From Ananas comosus (Eukaryota > Streptophyta > Magnoliopsida > Poales > Bromeliaceae), in the NCBI RefSeq assembly GCF_001540865.1, contig NC_033621.1:22249279-22313278 (forward strand): DNA of 64,000 nt. Direction: 5' to 3'. Under the pieces are notes generated by a model. The model did not search any database and was not told the origin of the DNA. It worked only from the letters and a program-made list of their open reading frames with translations. The translations under genes and the position numbers were made by a program. This document shows, in pieces, positions 24,660 through 41,649 of the stretch (positions are counted from its first letter, which is position 1; each line of letters begins with the position of its first letter).

Positions 24660-25723
24660 TATTTGTTATTTTTTTCCTTCCAATTTTGCCATGCCTCTAT
24701 GCTCTTAAAATGCTTTCTTGGATTCAGTTAATTAACTTTGAAAAAAAAAAAGTGGATTTCGTTTTAGTTTCCTCAAACAAAAAGCGCCTGAATTTTTTTT
24801 TTTTTTTGAAATCAGATTTATTTGACCACCACTGTTTCGACCGGTTGATTGATACGCCTCCTTCAGATATAATGATTGATTTTTTTTTTTTTTATCTGTT
24901 GTTAGAGTAATTTGTTATGGTGTGTTTTAATCTGGTGTGGAATCATATCCTTTTTAAAAAAATTAAGAAGCAACAAAAAGTTTTTAGAATTTTTCTTTTT
25001 GCTGTCAAATTAATCCTGTGATGAATTAGAGTAATTTGTCATCATCCATTGTAAAAGCACATTGTCATTAATTAGTTTTTTTTTTTTTTTTTTTTCCTTG
25101 CCTCTCTCTTCTGATTTTCAAAGTCAACCAACACCCTTTAAGTTCCTAAAATAAAATAAACCTCTCTGTTTTAATCACAATTCACAAATAGGGTATATCC
25201 CTGTTTACTCAAAAAAAGTTCCTAAAATAAATAAATAATTGTAAATATTGAGTTAAAAACAAAAATTCTTTTATTCATATAACATTTTAATTAAAAGATA
25301 AAAAACGATTTTGCCGCTTTTTCTTTCCTTCTGTTCTTCAAGGTGAGTCAAAGCTCCCTAAATTTGTTTAAAAAAATCATAAAGTTTTAGTGAAAAATAC
25401 CAAAAATTCCAAAATTTATACTGAGTTTGAAAGAAATTTACGTTTAAGTTATTTTTTATTTAGAAATCAGGAAAATTTTAGATGAGGATAGATTTACATT
25501 AAGTGAAAGAACGAAAAATTCGAAAACATGTAATAATAATTTTATAGTGAAAAAAGAAAATTTAATTCTAACAAATAATAACAAACTCTCAGGGATTAAA
25601 AATAATTTAAATTTTTTTAAAAAAAATCTAAGATCAAAAAATAATAACTAAAATTATTCAGAAAATNAAAAAAAAAAACTTTTTTTAAAAAAATATAAAT
25701 CAAAAAAAAAAATTTTAAAAAAT
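24660..25723. other. Gene-free AT-rich stretch
   Basis: Homopolymer A and T runs and one undetermined base at 25667. No gene or repeat ends were resolved. Confidence 0.5.
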
Positions 25724-25808
25724 TCCGACCTGCCGGATTCGAACCAGCGACCTAAGGATTTATCTGCACCACTACAGTCCTCCGCTCTGCCAACTGAGCT
25801 AAGGTCGG
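25724..25808 (-). tRNA. tRNA-Tyr(GUA) with intron
   Basis: On the minus strand CCGACCTTAGCTCAGTTGGC opens the acceptor and D arm, with 5' CCGACC pairing with 3' GGTCGG. The anticodon GTA follows GGACT. A short intron of about 12 nt (TGGTGCAGATA region) interrupts the anticodon loop, as in all plant tRNA-Tyr genes. The B box GGTTCGAATCC is perfect, and the discriminator base (25724) is A. No CCA is encoded, as expected for a nuclear gene. Upstream of the gene on the transcribed strand is AT-rich; a T run downstream (minus strand; plus-strand A run at 25708-25714) would stop Pol III. Confidence 0.95.
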
Positions 25809-25901
25809 TTTTATTTTTTTTGTCAAAATAATTAAATATATAAATAAAAGTACTCTATATATGATAAATTATTTACTTTGGAATTGCTCTTATGATTATA
25901 T

Positions 25902-25902
<1 letters not shown>

Positions 25903-25943
<41 letters not shown>
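25903..25943. repeat. (GA)n microsatellite
   Basis: About 20 GA units in the spacer beyond the tRNA. Confidence 0.95.
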
Positions 25944-25945
<2 letters not shown>

Positions 25946-26654
25946 TAATATCCTTAACATGAAAATGGTTAATCATAAGTCCATATTACTCTTTTTTTAC
26001 ATGGTTTATCCACAACGAAAAAAAGGGCAAAATTTGTACAAAATTCATACGAACTATGCGTCATTTTGAGCTGATTATCCAAACAATTCAAAATTTTTAT
26101 TTTACCATCCAATCTTTCAATTTATTTTTTCAGATTTAATTATTATATTTCATACAACTATCGTAACTATAAATTTATTAAAATAAGTAGCTAACTTATA
26201 TTTTAAAATCAAATAAATTGATAAGTTAGATAGCCAACTTAAAATGATAGGGAGACAATGTAAAAGTTCAGTACGATTTTATCAGAAAATTATAATAGTT
26301 TATTGGTATATGCACCCTAATAGATATTCTAAAATATTGTTAATAAGTTAATATTATAATGAATGAAAGAAAGCGTATAAACAAGATATTGGATTTTAAC
26401 ATCTTATATCCTCCACTAGTAGTTAGTTTAGTTTCTAAAAGTTGATGTCATTTCAAGGTTCTTTTTCTTTTTTTTTTCTGGAAAGAAATTTACCTATTTT
26501 GTTTATTAAGAAATATAAAGTGAGCTATAAAGAGGAGGCAACTAGCTAGGACCCTACAAATGGTTAAAGGAGTTGAATAAAAAGAAAGGAAAAAGGATAA
26601 AAACATAAAAGAAAAAAGAAAAATAGGGATGAACAGGAGAGAGATCTTTGTTCA

Positions 26655-26811
26655 TTTTTTTTTTTTTTTTTGAGAGATAAATAGCACACTACTCGCTTCG
26701 TTTATTTCATTTAGAGATAAACTTAGCTGAAAATGTGAATCAACTAGAATTCAAACATGGGACCTCAGTTACCAACTATCAAGTCATTTGCTACTTGCAC
26801 TAGGGACGGTC
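26655..26811 (-). mobile_element. tRNA-type SINE, copy 4
   Basis: Minus-strand copy flanked by GATCTTTGTTCA (26643-26654) and GATCTTAGTTCA (26812-26823), a 12-bp duplication with one mismatch. The head CTAGGGACGGTCGATC and poly(T) on the plus strand match the other copies. Confidence 0.9.
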
Positions 26812-26911
26812 GATCTTAGTTCAATTTTTTAAGGGATAGTGCTGTGACGACCACCTGAGGGTGTTGTATATCCTGCAGGGCCGATCGAAGTTGGATTTAC
26901 AGTCCTGTCCC

Positions 26912-27980
26912 TAGGGGTGGAAACGAGCCGAGCTCGAGCGAGCTTACCTCGGCTCAAATTCGGCTTGAAATTAATTTCGAGCTTAAATTTAAGCTCAAGC
27001 TTGGATTGAAATTAATTCGAGCCAAGCTCGAGCGAGCCTAATTTCGAGTCGAGCGAGCTCGAGCCCTAAACGAGCCGCTTGAAATTCTCAACATCATACG
27101 ATCAATAGTTTAATTTGTATAGAACATTATCTATAATTTGATACAAAAATATGTCAAATAGTTCAAAGTACAAAATAATTATATAAAATATAGTATTATA
27201 ATATGAAAAAAATAATTTATGAGTTGAATATCTAATCTTTTCAGCCTCACATGTCTTTTCTTCCGCCTTCAATCTCCATATTATTCATTTTCATTTATGC
27301 AGTCAAAAATAAATAAATTATATAGATAAATATTAGATTAAACTCTCCAATCATATAGAACAAAAATTAAAATTTTATATGGACAATAATTTTTTACTTT
27401 AAATATTCTGTATATTTTCTCAAGCATACAATTAATAGCAAGGTAGGCAACGGCAGGCATATGCTGTTACTTGGTAATTTTGAGGGCTTTCGGCTTGGCT
27501 GCTTAGGGTGAGAGACAGAAAAAGAGAAAGAGAGAAATATATTAAAAATTTAGAGTTCTGTGAAAGAAAGAAAGAAAGAAAGGAAATATATATAAATTTA
27601 GTGAAATTTTGCTCTTTTATTTGTCTGTTGGCTTTGTTTTTATGGGCCAACAACATTGGCCCAATTTTAACTAAACTCAGATTATTCACTCAGCCTATAT
27701 ATAATTAAAATATATTATATTTATATATTTTTTAATATATATATATATATAGTGTAGAACTACTATGCTATCGAAAATATAGAGGATTTGATGTTTTCGA
27801 ATTTTTAATCCTTTGATTAAGAATTGTATGATAGGGATTATTGCGGTCCCCTAGCGATTAAATTATCCCTAGTATTAATTCAAGAAATATTAAAGGGCTT
27901 GATCTAAGAATCAAAAATCGAAGCACCATATCCTCTATACATTCGATAGCATATAGCTCTACTATATTATATATATATAT

Positions 27981-28025
<45 letters not shown>

Positions 28026-28202
28026 GAGCTTTTCGAGCCTAATTCGAACGAGCCGAGTAATACTCAAGCTCGGCTTGAAATAAATTTTGAGCCTTTTTTT
28101 TTTGTTCAAGCTCGGCTCATTTATTTCGAGTCGAGCTCGAGCGAGCCAAATATCGAGTCGAACGCGAGTTGAACGCGAGCGGCTCGCTCATTTGCCAACC
28201 TA
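26912..28202. mobile_element. hAT-like non-autonomous element with 8-bp target duplication
   Basis: Left terminus TAGGGGTGGAAACGAGCCG; right terminus, inverted, TAGGTTGGCAAATGAGCCG. CCTGTCCC flanks both ends (26904-26911 and 28203-28210), the 8-bp duplication characteristic of hAT elements, and TAGGGRTGGC-type ends are also a hAT hallmark. Both subterminal regions are dense in GAGCTCGAGC/GCTCGAGCGAGC words. The 1291-bp element has no transposase. It hosts another MITE (27752-27965) and a long TA run. Confidence 0.88.
27752..27965. mobile_element. MITE nested in the hAT-like element
   Basis: GTGTAGAACTACTATGCTAT at the left and ATAGCATATAGCTCTACTAT at the right are inverted repeats, embedded in TA dinucleotides. 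Closely similar to 49925-50171. Confidence 0.8.
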
Positions 28203-28211
28203 CCTGTCCCT

Positions 28212-29015
28212 GAAGATGATATATATTGTGCTTCTCGGGCCATATTGGCCGCCGAATGGCCAATATTTTAATGAGCAATTTTTTCCGTAAAAGTTGTAAC
28301 AAATATAAGAAAATACCTTTGCAGAGTAATGCTATACATACATACATATACATATACATACATATTCTACATTATAATTATAGTAGTAAGGAAAATTAAT
28401 TGAAAAAAAAAATGCCAAATCAGTGAATCTAAGAACAATAAAAATTTATATAAAGGCAAAGCATTTTCCAAGCATAAATTGTTAAAGGTACAATTTCTTG
28501 AAGGACCCATATTTGCTTAACTTCACTGTAGGTGTGTTTGGTAAAGCCACTCCACGGAGTTTAGGTGAGGACGAAGTAGCGAGCGCATGAAACTCCGGTG
28601 ATCAAGAATTTAGAGAGTTCGCTCAAATTTGTTCTTTGCTTGGACCCATTTGAAAATTATCTAATATATATTATATATATATATATTATTATTATATATA
28701 TTTTTTATATTTTTTTTTTTTTTTTTACAAAGAGAGAGAAAGATAGCATCTTTTTAAGAAGCAGTTGGGTTTACTAAGAGGTGAAGGATGGAGAAGAGCA
28801 TAACCGAAGAAACGGAACAGAGATGACCAAGTCCAAGTGAAAAAAAAAAAGAAGAGAAATAATCAGAATAATAATTATGAAGATAACTCAGAAAAAACTT
28901 AAATTGCGTTTTTAAGTTCAAAATTGTCTCACAGTTAGCAGTTCATGAAGGAGATCGATTTATTACAATAACAGGAGACTTAACAAGACTCCGCAGATAC
29001 ATAGATCTTCACCTA
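28212..29015. other. Spacer downstream of the aminotransferase gene
   Basis: Holds a TTTGGTAAAGCCACTCCACGG phrase near 28538, typical of one end of a TTTGG-type MITE, and TA runs at 28660-28700. No gene. A candidate AATAAA for the aminotransferase is listed separately. Confidence 0.5.
28959..28964 (-). terminator. Candidate poly(A) signal of the aminotransferase gene
   Basis: AATAAA on the minus strand, 52 nt past the stop codon. Confidence 0.45.
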
Positions 29016-34110
<5,095 letters not shown>

Positions 34111-34367
34111 GGGAGGAGCTTCGGTGGAGGAGGAGGAAGAAGAAGAGGGTGGCGAGGGTACGATCAAATGGCGCACCAGAGTACTTAACCTGCGCACTCC
34201 GCGCACGTTAGCTGCGTCCATCGCCTTTTCTCTTAACCTGCGCCGAGCTACGCGCGTGGTTCGGATTTCGGAGGAGTGTGTGCGTGCGTGTTGTTAAGTG
34301 GTGGCGCCCCCGGTTTCGGTTTATATAAACGGGTTCCGTGGGGTGATGACGTGGCGGGGGATAAGGA

Positions 34368-34880
34368 GGACTTTTTTCGAAAATAATCCCGTGAAAGTTC
34401 GTATTTGTCAAATTAATCCCGTAAAATTTTTATTTGTAAAATTAACCCTCCTTTCGCCACGTGGGCGCCACGTCAGGGATTCCTCAAAAAGGCGGTGAAT
34501 CGTTCACCGTCTTTGTAATTTTTGTTGTAAAAGCGGTGAATGGTTCACCGTCTTTAAAAGACGGTAAACCATTCACCGCCTTTAGTGCAAAATTTTTCTT
34601 TCCGCCCTTTTTCCTTTCCACTCTCTCAAGTTCGCCTTTTCTGTGCCCTCGAGAAGACGGGAAACAATTCACCGTCTTATCAAGGACACCATAAATACGG
34701 TGAACCATTCACCGCCTTCATAACAACATATCAAAAACGGTGAACGATTCACTGTCTTTTTGAGAAATCCCTGACGTGGCGCCCACGTGGCGAGAGGAGG
34801 GTTAGTTTCACAAATAAAAATTTCACAGGGTTAGTTTGGCAAATACGAAATTTTACAGAATTATTTTCGAAAAAAAGTCC
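34368..34880. mobile_element. 513-bp inverted-repeat element in the aminotransferase promoter
   Basis: Ends GGACTTTTTTCGAAAATAAT and ATTNTTTTCGAAAAAAAGTCC-type inverted arms over 100 bp long. GATAAGGA flanks both sides (34360-34367; 34881-34888), an 8-bp duplication. The centre holds repeated short palindromes of the form GGTGAAYSRTTCACCG at 34490-34760. CACGTG occurs within both arms (34458-34463 and 34784-34789). No protein is encoded. It sits 258 bp upstream of the aminotransferase ATG. Confidence 0.85.
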
Positions 34881-34990
34881 GATAAGGACGCTGTTGCGAC
34901 GAGGCGTGGCGTATAAGTTTCAAGCACCGCCGTCTCCCCGGTGTAACGGTTACATGTCACGGGTGTTACACTGACGCGTGGGACCCATAG

Positions 34991-35161
34991 CACGTGGGGT
35001 CAACATTTAGAACAGCTGTCGGTATGACACGTGGACGAGCACGGCACGTGTCACGGGGAGGAGCGGAGGGGTGAGAACGGTGGGCGGAGTTCGTTGGGCG
35101 GGTATTAAAATAACGAGCGCGGTAGCGTACGATGAGTGCACGTGAACGTGGTTGGCACGTG
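34991..35161. promoter_or_regulatory. G-box (CACGTG) cluster upstream of the aminotransferase
   Basis: Five CACGTG palindromes in 171 bp: 34991, 35028, 35045, 35139 and 35156. Two more are in the neighbouring element. CACGTG is the core bound by bZIP and bHLH factors and is part of ABA- and light-responsive elements. Density this high is unlikely by chance in AT-rich spacer DNA, but CpG-rich composition raises the background. It lies 0.9-1.05 kb upstream of the ATG. Confidence 0.6.
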
Positions 35162-36039
35162 CGACGCGGCTAAAGTGAGAGGTTTTGCACCAATACAACA
35201 AGGTCCGTGACATGGACTGTGGAAAAAGTGTCGTTATTCGATCCAAAAAAAATTTTAGAAAAAAAAGAAAAATAATACATATTCGAGTTTCTTAATAAAA
35301 AATAAACGGAAACTCTGATAAGAGTGTATGGTTTGGTATTCAACTGCTACAATCATCTTACAATATTAATTTTATATATTATACAATATTATTGGATAAA
35401 TATATGGCAAATCAACTGTAATGCATATTTCAATCATACTTCTCTATATAGTATAAAAAGAAGAAAACAAGGAACTCAAAACATTTCTTATTTAAAGTAG
35501 TGGGAAATTAACAATTTCCTTTCATCTATTTCAGATTAAATGCACCAATGACCCCAACCTTTTTGCAGGTTTTTATTTTGATCTTGATCTTTTTTTTCTT
35601 ATATTTAAATCGCCAACCTTTAAATTTGGTGCTAATTCGATAATTATTAATAGCGGCTGATGTGTCATTTTCATTTTGATACTAAGCTTGATGCGTTATT
35701 TGCATTGAAGGTCTCAACTCTTCAATGGTCCATATTTACTAATAAGGAAAATTTGATAGAATTAAAAGCTCGGCTCTTACATATAAAGAGTATAAGCATT
35801 TTCACGTTAACATTATCAACAACAGTTGAATTCATTATCTGTTTCTAAGACAAGCGGAAGCACCTGGATAAAATTATCATCACATAACACTAAACTAGTT
35901 GCAAACTCCAACTTCTCCAAAAGAGAGCAAGAAGTGCCAACATTGATATAAGCAGAAGAAAATTCATTTTTATTATTGTAAAGAGGAAATGCTGCTGCTG
36001 CTGCTGCCGCTGCTGCTTCGACTGAAGGAAGAAGTGCTT
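35162..36039. other. Spacer between aminotransferase and hydrolase genes
   Basis: No gene seen; includes the hydrolase 3'UTR. On the minus strand an AATAAA at 35974-35969 is a candidate poly(A) signal for the hydrolase. A (CTG)-rich stretch at 35990-36018 lies just past its stop codon. Confidence 0.5.
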
Positions 36040-39000
36040 TTACTGCTTAAGAAACTTGTCAAACCAGTCACTTGCTTCCTTCACCATCAAACTAGTCATC
36101 TTATGCCCAACCCCAGGCTCTGCTACCATCTACATAAAGAGAAAAAGCATCACTACCAATATATTCTAACTGCTTTCACATGCAAGCATTTGCTTATGTT
36201 AGTCAAGATATTATCTGTCCGACTGATTCCTGTTTCGGCCAGTTGGAGTTTCTACAGAAATGCTGTCTGTTCGAGTCAACTTTGAAGAAGCGTTATTTTG
36301 ATTAAAATCACCTCTAAAAGTTAACGCAGTAAAAGAAGCTTCCCCCACGGTGCCTAATGTGTATTTACTTAAAAGTTTTTCGATTTTGAAGTGGAGAAGT
36401 AATTCTAGAAGCCTGTCAAGTAAGGAAGTACGAAAGTAGTGTGCGAGGAAGGTCAAAGTTCCTCCTTTTGAGCTCATTCACGAACAGAGTAGCTTTCGGG
36501 GTACCAAGAACTCACAGAAAATTAAATGGCTAAAGAGATCTAGTATGTTATGAAGTTTGTTCCTCAATATGTTTTGTGGCTTATACCTTGAAATTTTCAG
36601 GGCAACTGGCCTCATTATAAGCCTCAAGAGCTCGCGAATGAGGACTTTCTAGACCGGCGATTGGACAGCGAGGATCGTCGGCACCTATAATTTCATAAAA
36701 GCAAATCAGCAGCTATTTAACACCACAAGGCACATCAGAAAATTAAAAGAGGAAATGATGCTTTTCAACGCTTCGACTGCAATTAGGAGGGCAACCGGTT
36801 TAGCCCAGTAACTTTTGATATGTTGAATGTATTTAACATATGTCACAATAATACCTCAATAGCCAATATAATCCCTTTTTTTTCATAATGACGCAGGAAT
36901 TATTATGCAGAAGAGGTTGTTAAATTGAAGGAAAGTATCCCTTAAATATCGCTATGTATTATCCCCTTAAACTACAAGTTTTCCATTAATTCGTCTCCTT
37001 CTGTTAGCTAGTGTTCCTTAGGAAACATGTATCAGTTGTAGGTGAAGGAAAGTAAAATGTAGGTTCTAATATTTCAGGAGAGCAATGGGAACTTTGCTGT
37101 TATATTTATAGGGAGGTATCCTGCATACTCCAGAATCTAAACAAGATGAGCTAACAAAGTTAAATTACATAAAAGAAAACTGGTATTCTTGGAAAGTCTT
37201 AGTACCATTCAAAATGAGCAGAGGGCGTGGGGCGATGGCAGGAATTGTGAATGGCGCATCAAACTGTGAGGCTAGACCAGGGGCAATTCGATCCCATACC
37301 TATCAGGAGCAGTTACATAAAGGAATATTTAAATGCCAGATAACTTTATTATGAAAGAGCTGAGAATCAATATAAGATAATGCAACACCTAAGTTTCACC
37401 AAGGGACCTAGAAGAATTGAAGCTCATAATAGATTTGCACTGACCTTCTCAACAACTTCTGTATCAATCACATCTTTTTGCAGATCAATCCGTGCCTCTG
37501 TAATTAATGAAAGAAATGATGATATTTGAAGAATGAACTCTTAAGACTAGTTTGATTTAGTCTACAAGATTCACAGCACAAGATCTATTTGACAATAAAC
37601 TTTGTCATGCGTGATAGTTGCTAAGATAGCTTTTGGTATAACTAGAAGTTGAAATAAGTATCTGCATCCCAAAAGCAAAAGATCCAAATTGAGGCTTTTG
37701 CTTTTGCTATAGTGGCAAGCTGTTGAAGGATATTAATGCTTTTCCGAACATCTAATCAAGCAGCATTTCAGAAGCTCTGGTCTTGCTAAAAAGGCCCTTC
37801 ACAAGTATGAGGATAAATGCCATTGATACATGTTATCAATATTCATGATGAAAAGAAGAAACAATTTAAGCAAAGGAATTGATTGAAAAAAAAAGAAGCA
37901 AGTGGTGAAGAAAACAATTGAACTGGAGACTTTTGCTGACCTTCAAACACAGGTTTTATACTATCAACTCGAGCCTGCCATTTGTTGCTATCCAAAGCCC
38001 ATCGAAAACCCTAATAATTTAGATAGGTAAAGTCAGCTCTATTCTAGACAAATACACAGAAAAGGTCTAATTTATTTTATATTAAAAAAAGATAGGTTCA
38101 ATCAGCAAACCTGAACGCCAATAATAGGAACAACCACAGTATAGCGGGTGTCAGCTGCTGCAGCAAGCCATGCATGCATCCCTGCATTAACAAACTTCCA
38201 TGTTTAAAACCTACTTTTAACTCAGGGTTGCATATGTATCCTTCCAAAATCATCCATTTAGAATTGCATACCTTTGTGAATATGAATTTTCCTATATGCC
38301 CCTCTGAAACTGCACTTTCTTATAATTATACTTATCTTAAATTGGGAGTCATCCAATTGATTTTTTTATTCCAGTAAGTACAGCTTAGTTTTTCATGGAC
38401 ATATATGAAAATTTAAATTTTACAGAGATATACATATGCAAATTATTTAATTCTCGCATGGCATATAAGTAGATATCTATTTTATTTTATGGTGGAATTT
38501 TTCTAAATAAAATATTAGTCAACCTCCAAGTGATTCACCCGTGATCCCAATCTTAACAGGATCGATGTCCTCCCTTTGTACAAGATAGTCGGCCAATTTA
38601 ATCAGGTCCCAGACCTGTGGGTGGCAATCTTATTTGTAAATTGATGTATGATCAACTACATAAGCCAAAATTACATCATGCGTCAATCATATACAACATG
38701 AATGTAAATTACCGTGTCAAAGATGAAAGGCATAGTATCACCATTTTTCCAGGCTGACACAAGAGCCTGTTCATAAACAAACACAGAGATTAAACTTATA
38801 AATTGACCATCAGAGAGACTACATGACCAAACAATCAAATGAAAGGGCTGACTACAAGCGCATGATTAGAATATCGAATGAAATTTCAAAGAGCAGAATA
38901 TATTATTAGCTATTTCTTATCCTTCACGGGAAAGGACTAAGGAGTCCATAATTACATCTTGGTATGTTGTTGAGTTTCTGGCCCTTTCCCCATGGTATCG

Positions 39001-41274
39001 GGAATCGATGGCAATAGCTATATATCCCCTTGAAGCATACGCCTGTATAGTAAAAGTTACGAGATTCAAAAAATAAAATTCTGCACTGTTACATTTAATT
39101 GTTATGCTAAGGCAAAAATACGACAATTCAACGAGCAAAGTACCTCAAGTAATGGTCTCAACCATTCCTTACATTTGTAAGAGCTATGCAAAAACACAAT
39201 AGCTGGCCTTCTTTGGGAACTAGCTTCCTTCATGCTTAAGATTAACACAGGGAGACGACCTTGCTCTCCTTCCTGTGAAAAGACAAACAGAGGGAGAAAA
39301 GGATACAGAATCAAATGAAGTAATCACTATTATATGATAGTTTATTACTTTGGCTTGATTTATCAATATTATTCTTCATAGTTAGTAGGTTATATGCACA
39401 TCAAATATACCGACAGTGCACTAGAAAAAAGCTTCAGAACTATAAAGGTATGGAATAATCTAAGAGAACTGTAAATGGGAAATCCACATAAATAACAAAA
39501 CCTTAGAGGAAAAACATGAGATCCCATTCAACAAGTGTTACGCTGAGATCATATGCCCCTCCTTTGAAGTAGTAGTACTATAGTATCACCTGGAAGTAAA
39601 TAAGGATAGATTTGATAAAACATGGCAGAATAGTTTTGCTACAATCTTGGTCCGTTGGTTAACAAAACAGCATGACTCCAGAAATCGATTCCATGGGCTA
39701 GAGCTTGTAGAGAACCAGTCAGGGTGGACAATAAATTCGATTGTTATTTGCATGCATTCCGTTTACAATCGTATATAACCAGCACAATACATCCCCAGGC
39801 CTTGTTTACTACTGTTGTTATTCTTTTCAACTCAAATTCCGTATAATGGAGTGCACCACCTGGTGGCAGATTGCCTGTATTATAGTCATCCAGGGGACTT
39901 ATTTGGCAACAAAAATATACATGATAACTTTTCTCCACTTCTGTGTTTTTGTTTAAGAGGACACCATCCCATCGAACGGCATCGCAAGGTAATAATCAAT
40001 TACAAGAACAGACAAGTCTATCTGATGGTGCATTCAATCACAAAGAGCTTGCATTTAAAAAAGTGAGGGGGAAAAAACAGCAGTGATTACCAAATGGAGG
40101 GTCTAAAACAACCTCGATTATAGTCTCTGAACATTGGTTATGATATTAATAACATAAAGAATGAAGAAGAAATATAGGTTATGATATCAGTAACTAGTAA
40201 CATACAAAATGAAGAAGAAACATACATTTCAAGCATCAAGGACTACAAACATGAGATTATGGCAATAAGAAGGAAGAAGCACTCATACCTCAGTAATCAA
40301 GTATAAATTTTCCTCCACCAATCTATCCTCGAATCCTTCCACATTTTCCCTCGGACAGGATTCCATTACCTGTAAGAAAGAACATAAGCTCAACCGGGAA
40401 TTGTTTAAGTCTTTAGTATATCAACACTAAGAACTGTACTACGGGCCCGTTTGACTCCTCTTCTGCTTCTGCTTTCAGCAACAACAATCTTAGTAGAGCA
40501 TTTGGTGAACAGAAAAGTCTAGGGCTTCTAAAACCACGTGAGACAGGAATGAGGCTATGAGTCTTAAAAGCAAAAGCTCCAATTTAATATTTTTGATTTT
40601 GCTACAAAAAAGAATCTATTTAGAGTACATTATTAGGTGCTTCTCTTGATAACTAACACTACTCAGACAACACTTTATTAAAATAGGCACTAAGTACGAA
40701 CCTCCCTTGAAACAAGAGCAGTGTTTCCTTGATACATTGGATTCTCCACAGGCTTTCCAAGCTTCACAGAAAGAGGGACTGAAAGAATTACATTACAAAA
40801 AAAAATAGAGAAATAAGTAACGGAAGTCCCCGAAATTTTTGTATAGACACTTTAGTCTCTGAACTTTCATTTATATTACACTTTAACTCCTCCCCATTAC
40901 GAAAAGTAGTATAATTTGTAAGGTAAAATGTATGGAGATCCTCAAAACTATAGCCTATACTGTATAGAGCATTTTGAAATGGGCCCTTCAACTTTTTTTT
41001 TTTTTTTTAAATATTGTTTTTATACTTAGCCAGGTTAAAATTTTATTAACTATTGATTAATCTAGTTTAATTTGCTTAAATTAATTTTAACCAATATCAC
41101 CTAATCCCATAAAAATCAAAAGTTAAGGGTATTAATCAGAGAAATCAAACTTGATGTGGCTACTTCAATATGGCGTATAGGTGAGGTGTCTCCATCCATG
41201 TTTACCCAAAAAATGGAAGAACGGATAATAAAATTAAAAGGTCCAAATCGAAATATCGGAATAGCACAGTTCAC

Positions 41275-41330
<56 letters not shown>

Positions 41331-41490
41331 CTTGGAGGGTTCGTCTCCGACCGAGGAGGGTTTCGATGAGATCGGCTCGGAGCTGGGCGGCGGCGGCGGC
41401 GGCTGCGGCGGCGGCGCCGGAAGAGGCGGAGGAGGCGACGGATGCAGCGCCGGCGGCGGAGGAGACGGCGGCGACGGCGGCGGAGGCCAT
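36040..41490 (-). CDS. Alpha/beta-hydrolase superfamily protein (13 exons)
   Basis: Exons (minus): 41490-41331, 40778-40702, 40369-40289, 39272-39144, 39042-38956, 38766-38713, 38614-38524, 38181-38111, 38010-37941, 37497-37445, 37299-37206, 36684-36587, 36129-36040. Phases join; 384 aa. Seen: FLHSSY as the oxyanion strand region, the nucleophile elbow GESLGG with Ser224, Asp325/326 in NGADDPRCP, and His364 in GVGHKM, so the triad is complete. The body looks like the esterase/dienelactone-hydrolase-like group with bacterial relatives. Substrate is unknown. The first exon encodes an Ala/Ser-rich stretch with a run of ten alanines before QLRADLIETLLGRRRTL, which could be disordered or a weak targeting peptide. 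Intron 1 starts GTCCTCTC directly at a 50-bp (CT)n run. Two CACGTG boxes lie upstream (41608, 41630). Confidence 0.9.
41277..41327. repeat. (GA)n tract at the 5' splice site of hydrolase intron 1
   Basis: About 25 GA units; on the coding strand they read (CT)n starting 3 nt after the GT donor. Confidence 0.95.
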
Positions 41491-41599
41491 TACTCCGGCG
41501 GGGGCGAAGCTTCTACGCAGCTCCTTCGCTCGAGGGGATCGCGGGGGTATTTATAGCTACCGAGGGGGGCGAAGGGGGGGGGGATAAGAAGAGGGTGGG

Positions 41600-41640
41600 G
41601 GCCGAGGCACGTGTCTTCGCAGCGCGGAGCACGTGACGGG
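41600..41640 (-). promoter_or_regulatory. Hydrolase promoter G-boxes and TGGGCCC word
   Basis: CACGTG at 41608-41613 and 41630-41635, followed by GGGTGGGCCCCGCGCG, about 120-160 bp upstream of the ATG. Such TGGGCC (site II-like) words are common in plant housekeeping promoters. No TATA box is obvious. Confidence 0.5.
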
Positions 41641-41649
41641 GTGGGCCCC

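Noticed and set aside
41156..41636. Plus-strand frames opposite hydrolase exon 1 (up to 143 codons)
   Set aside because: Antisense shadows of the Ala-rich exon and the GA microsatellite.
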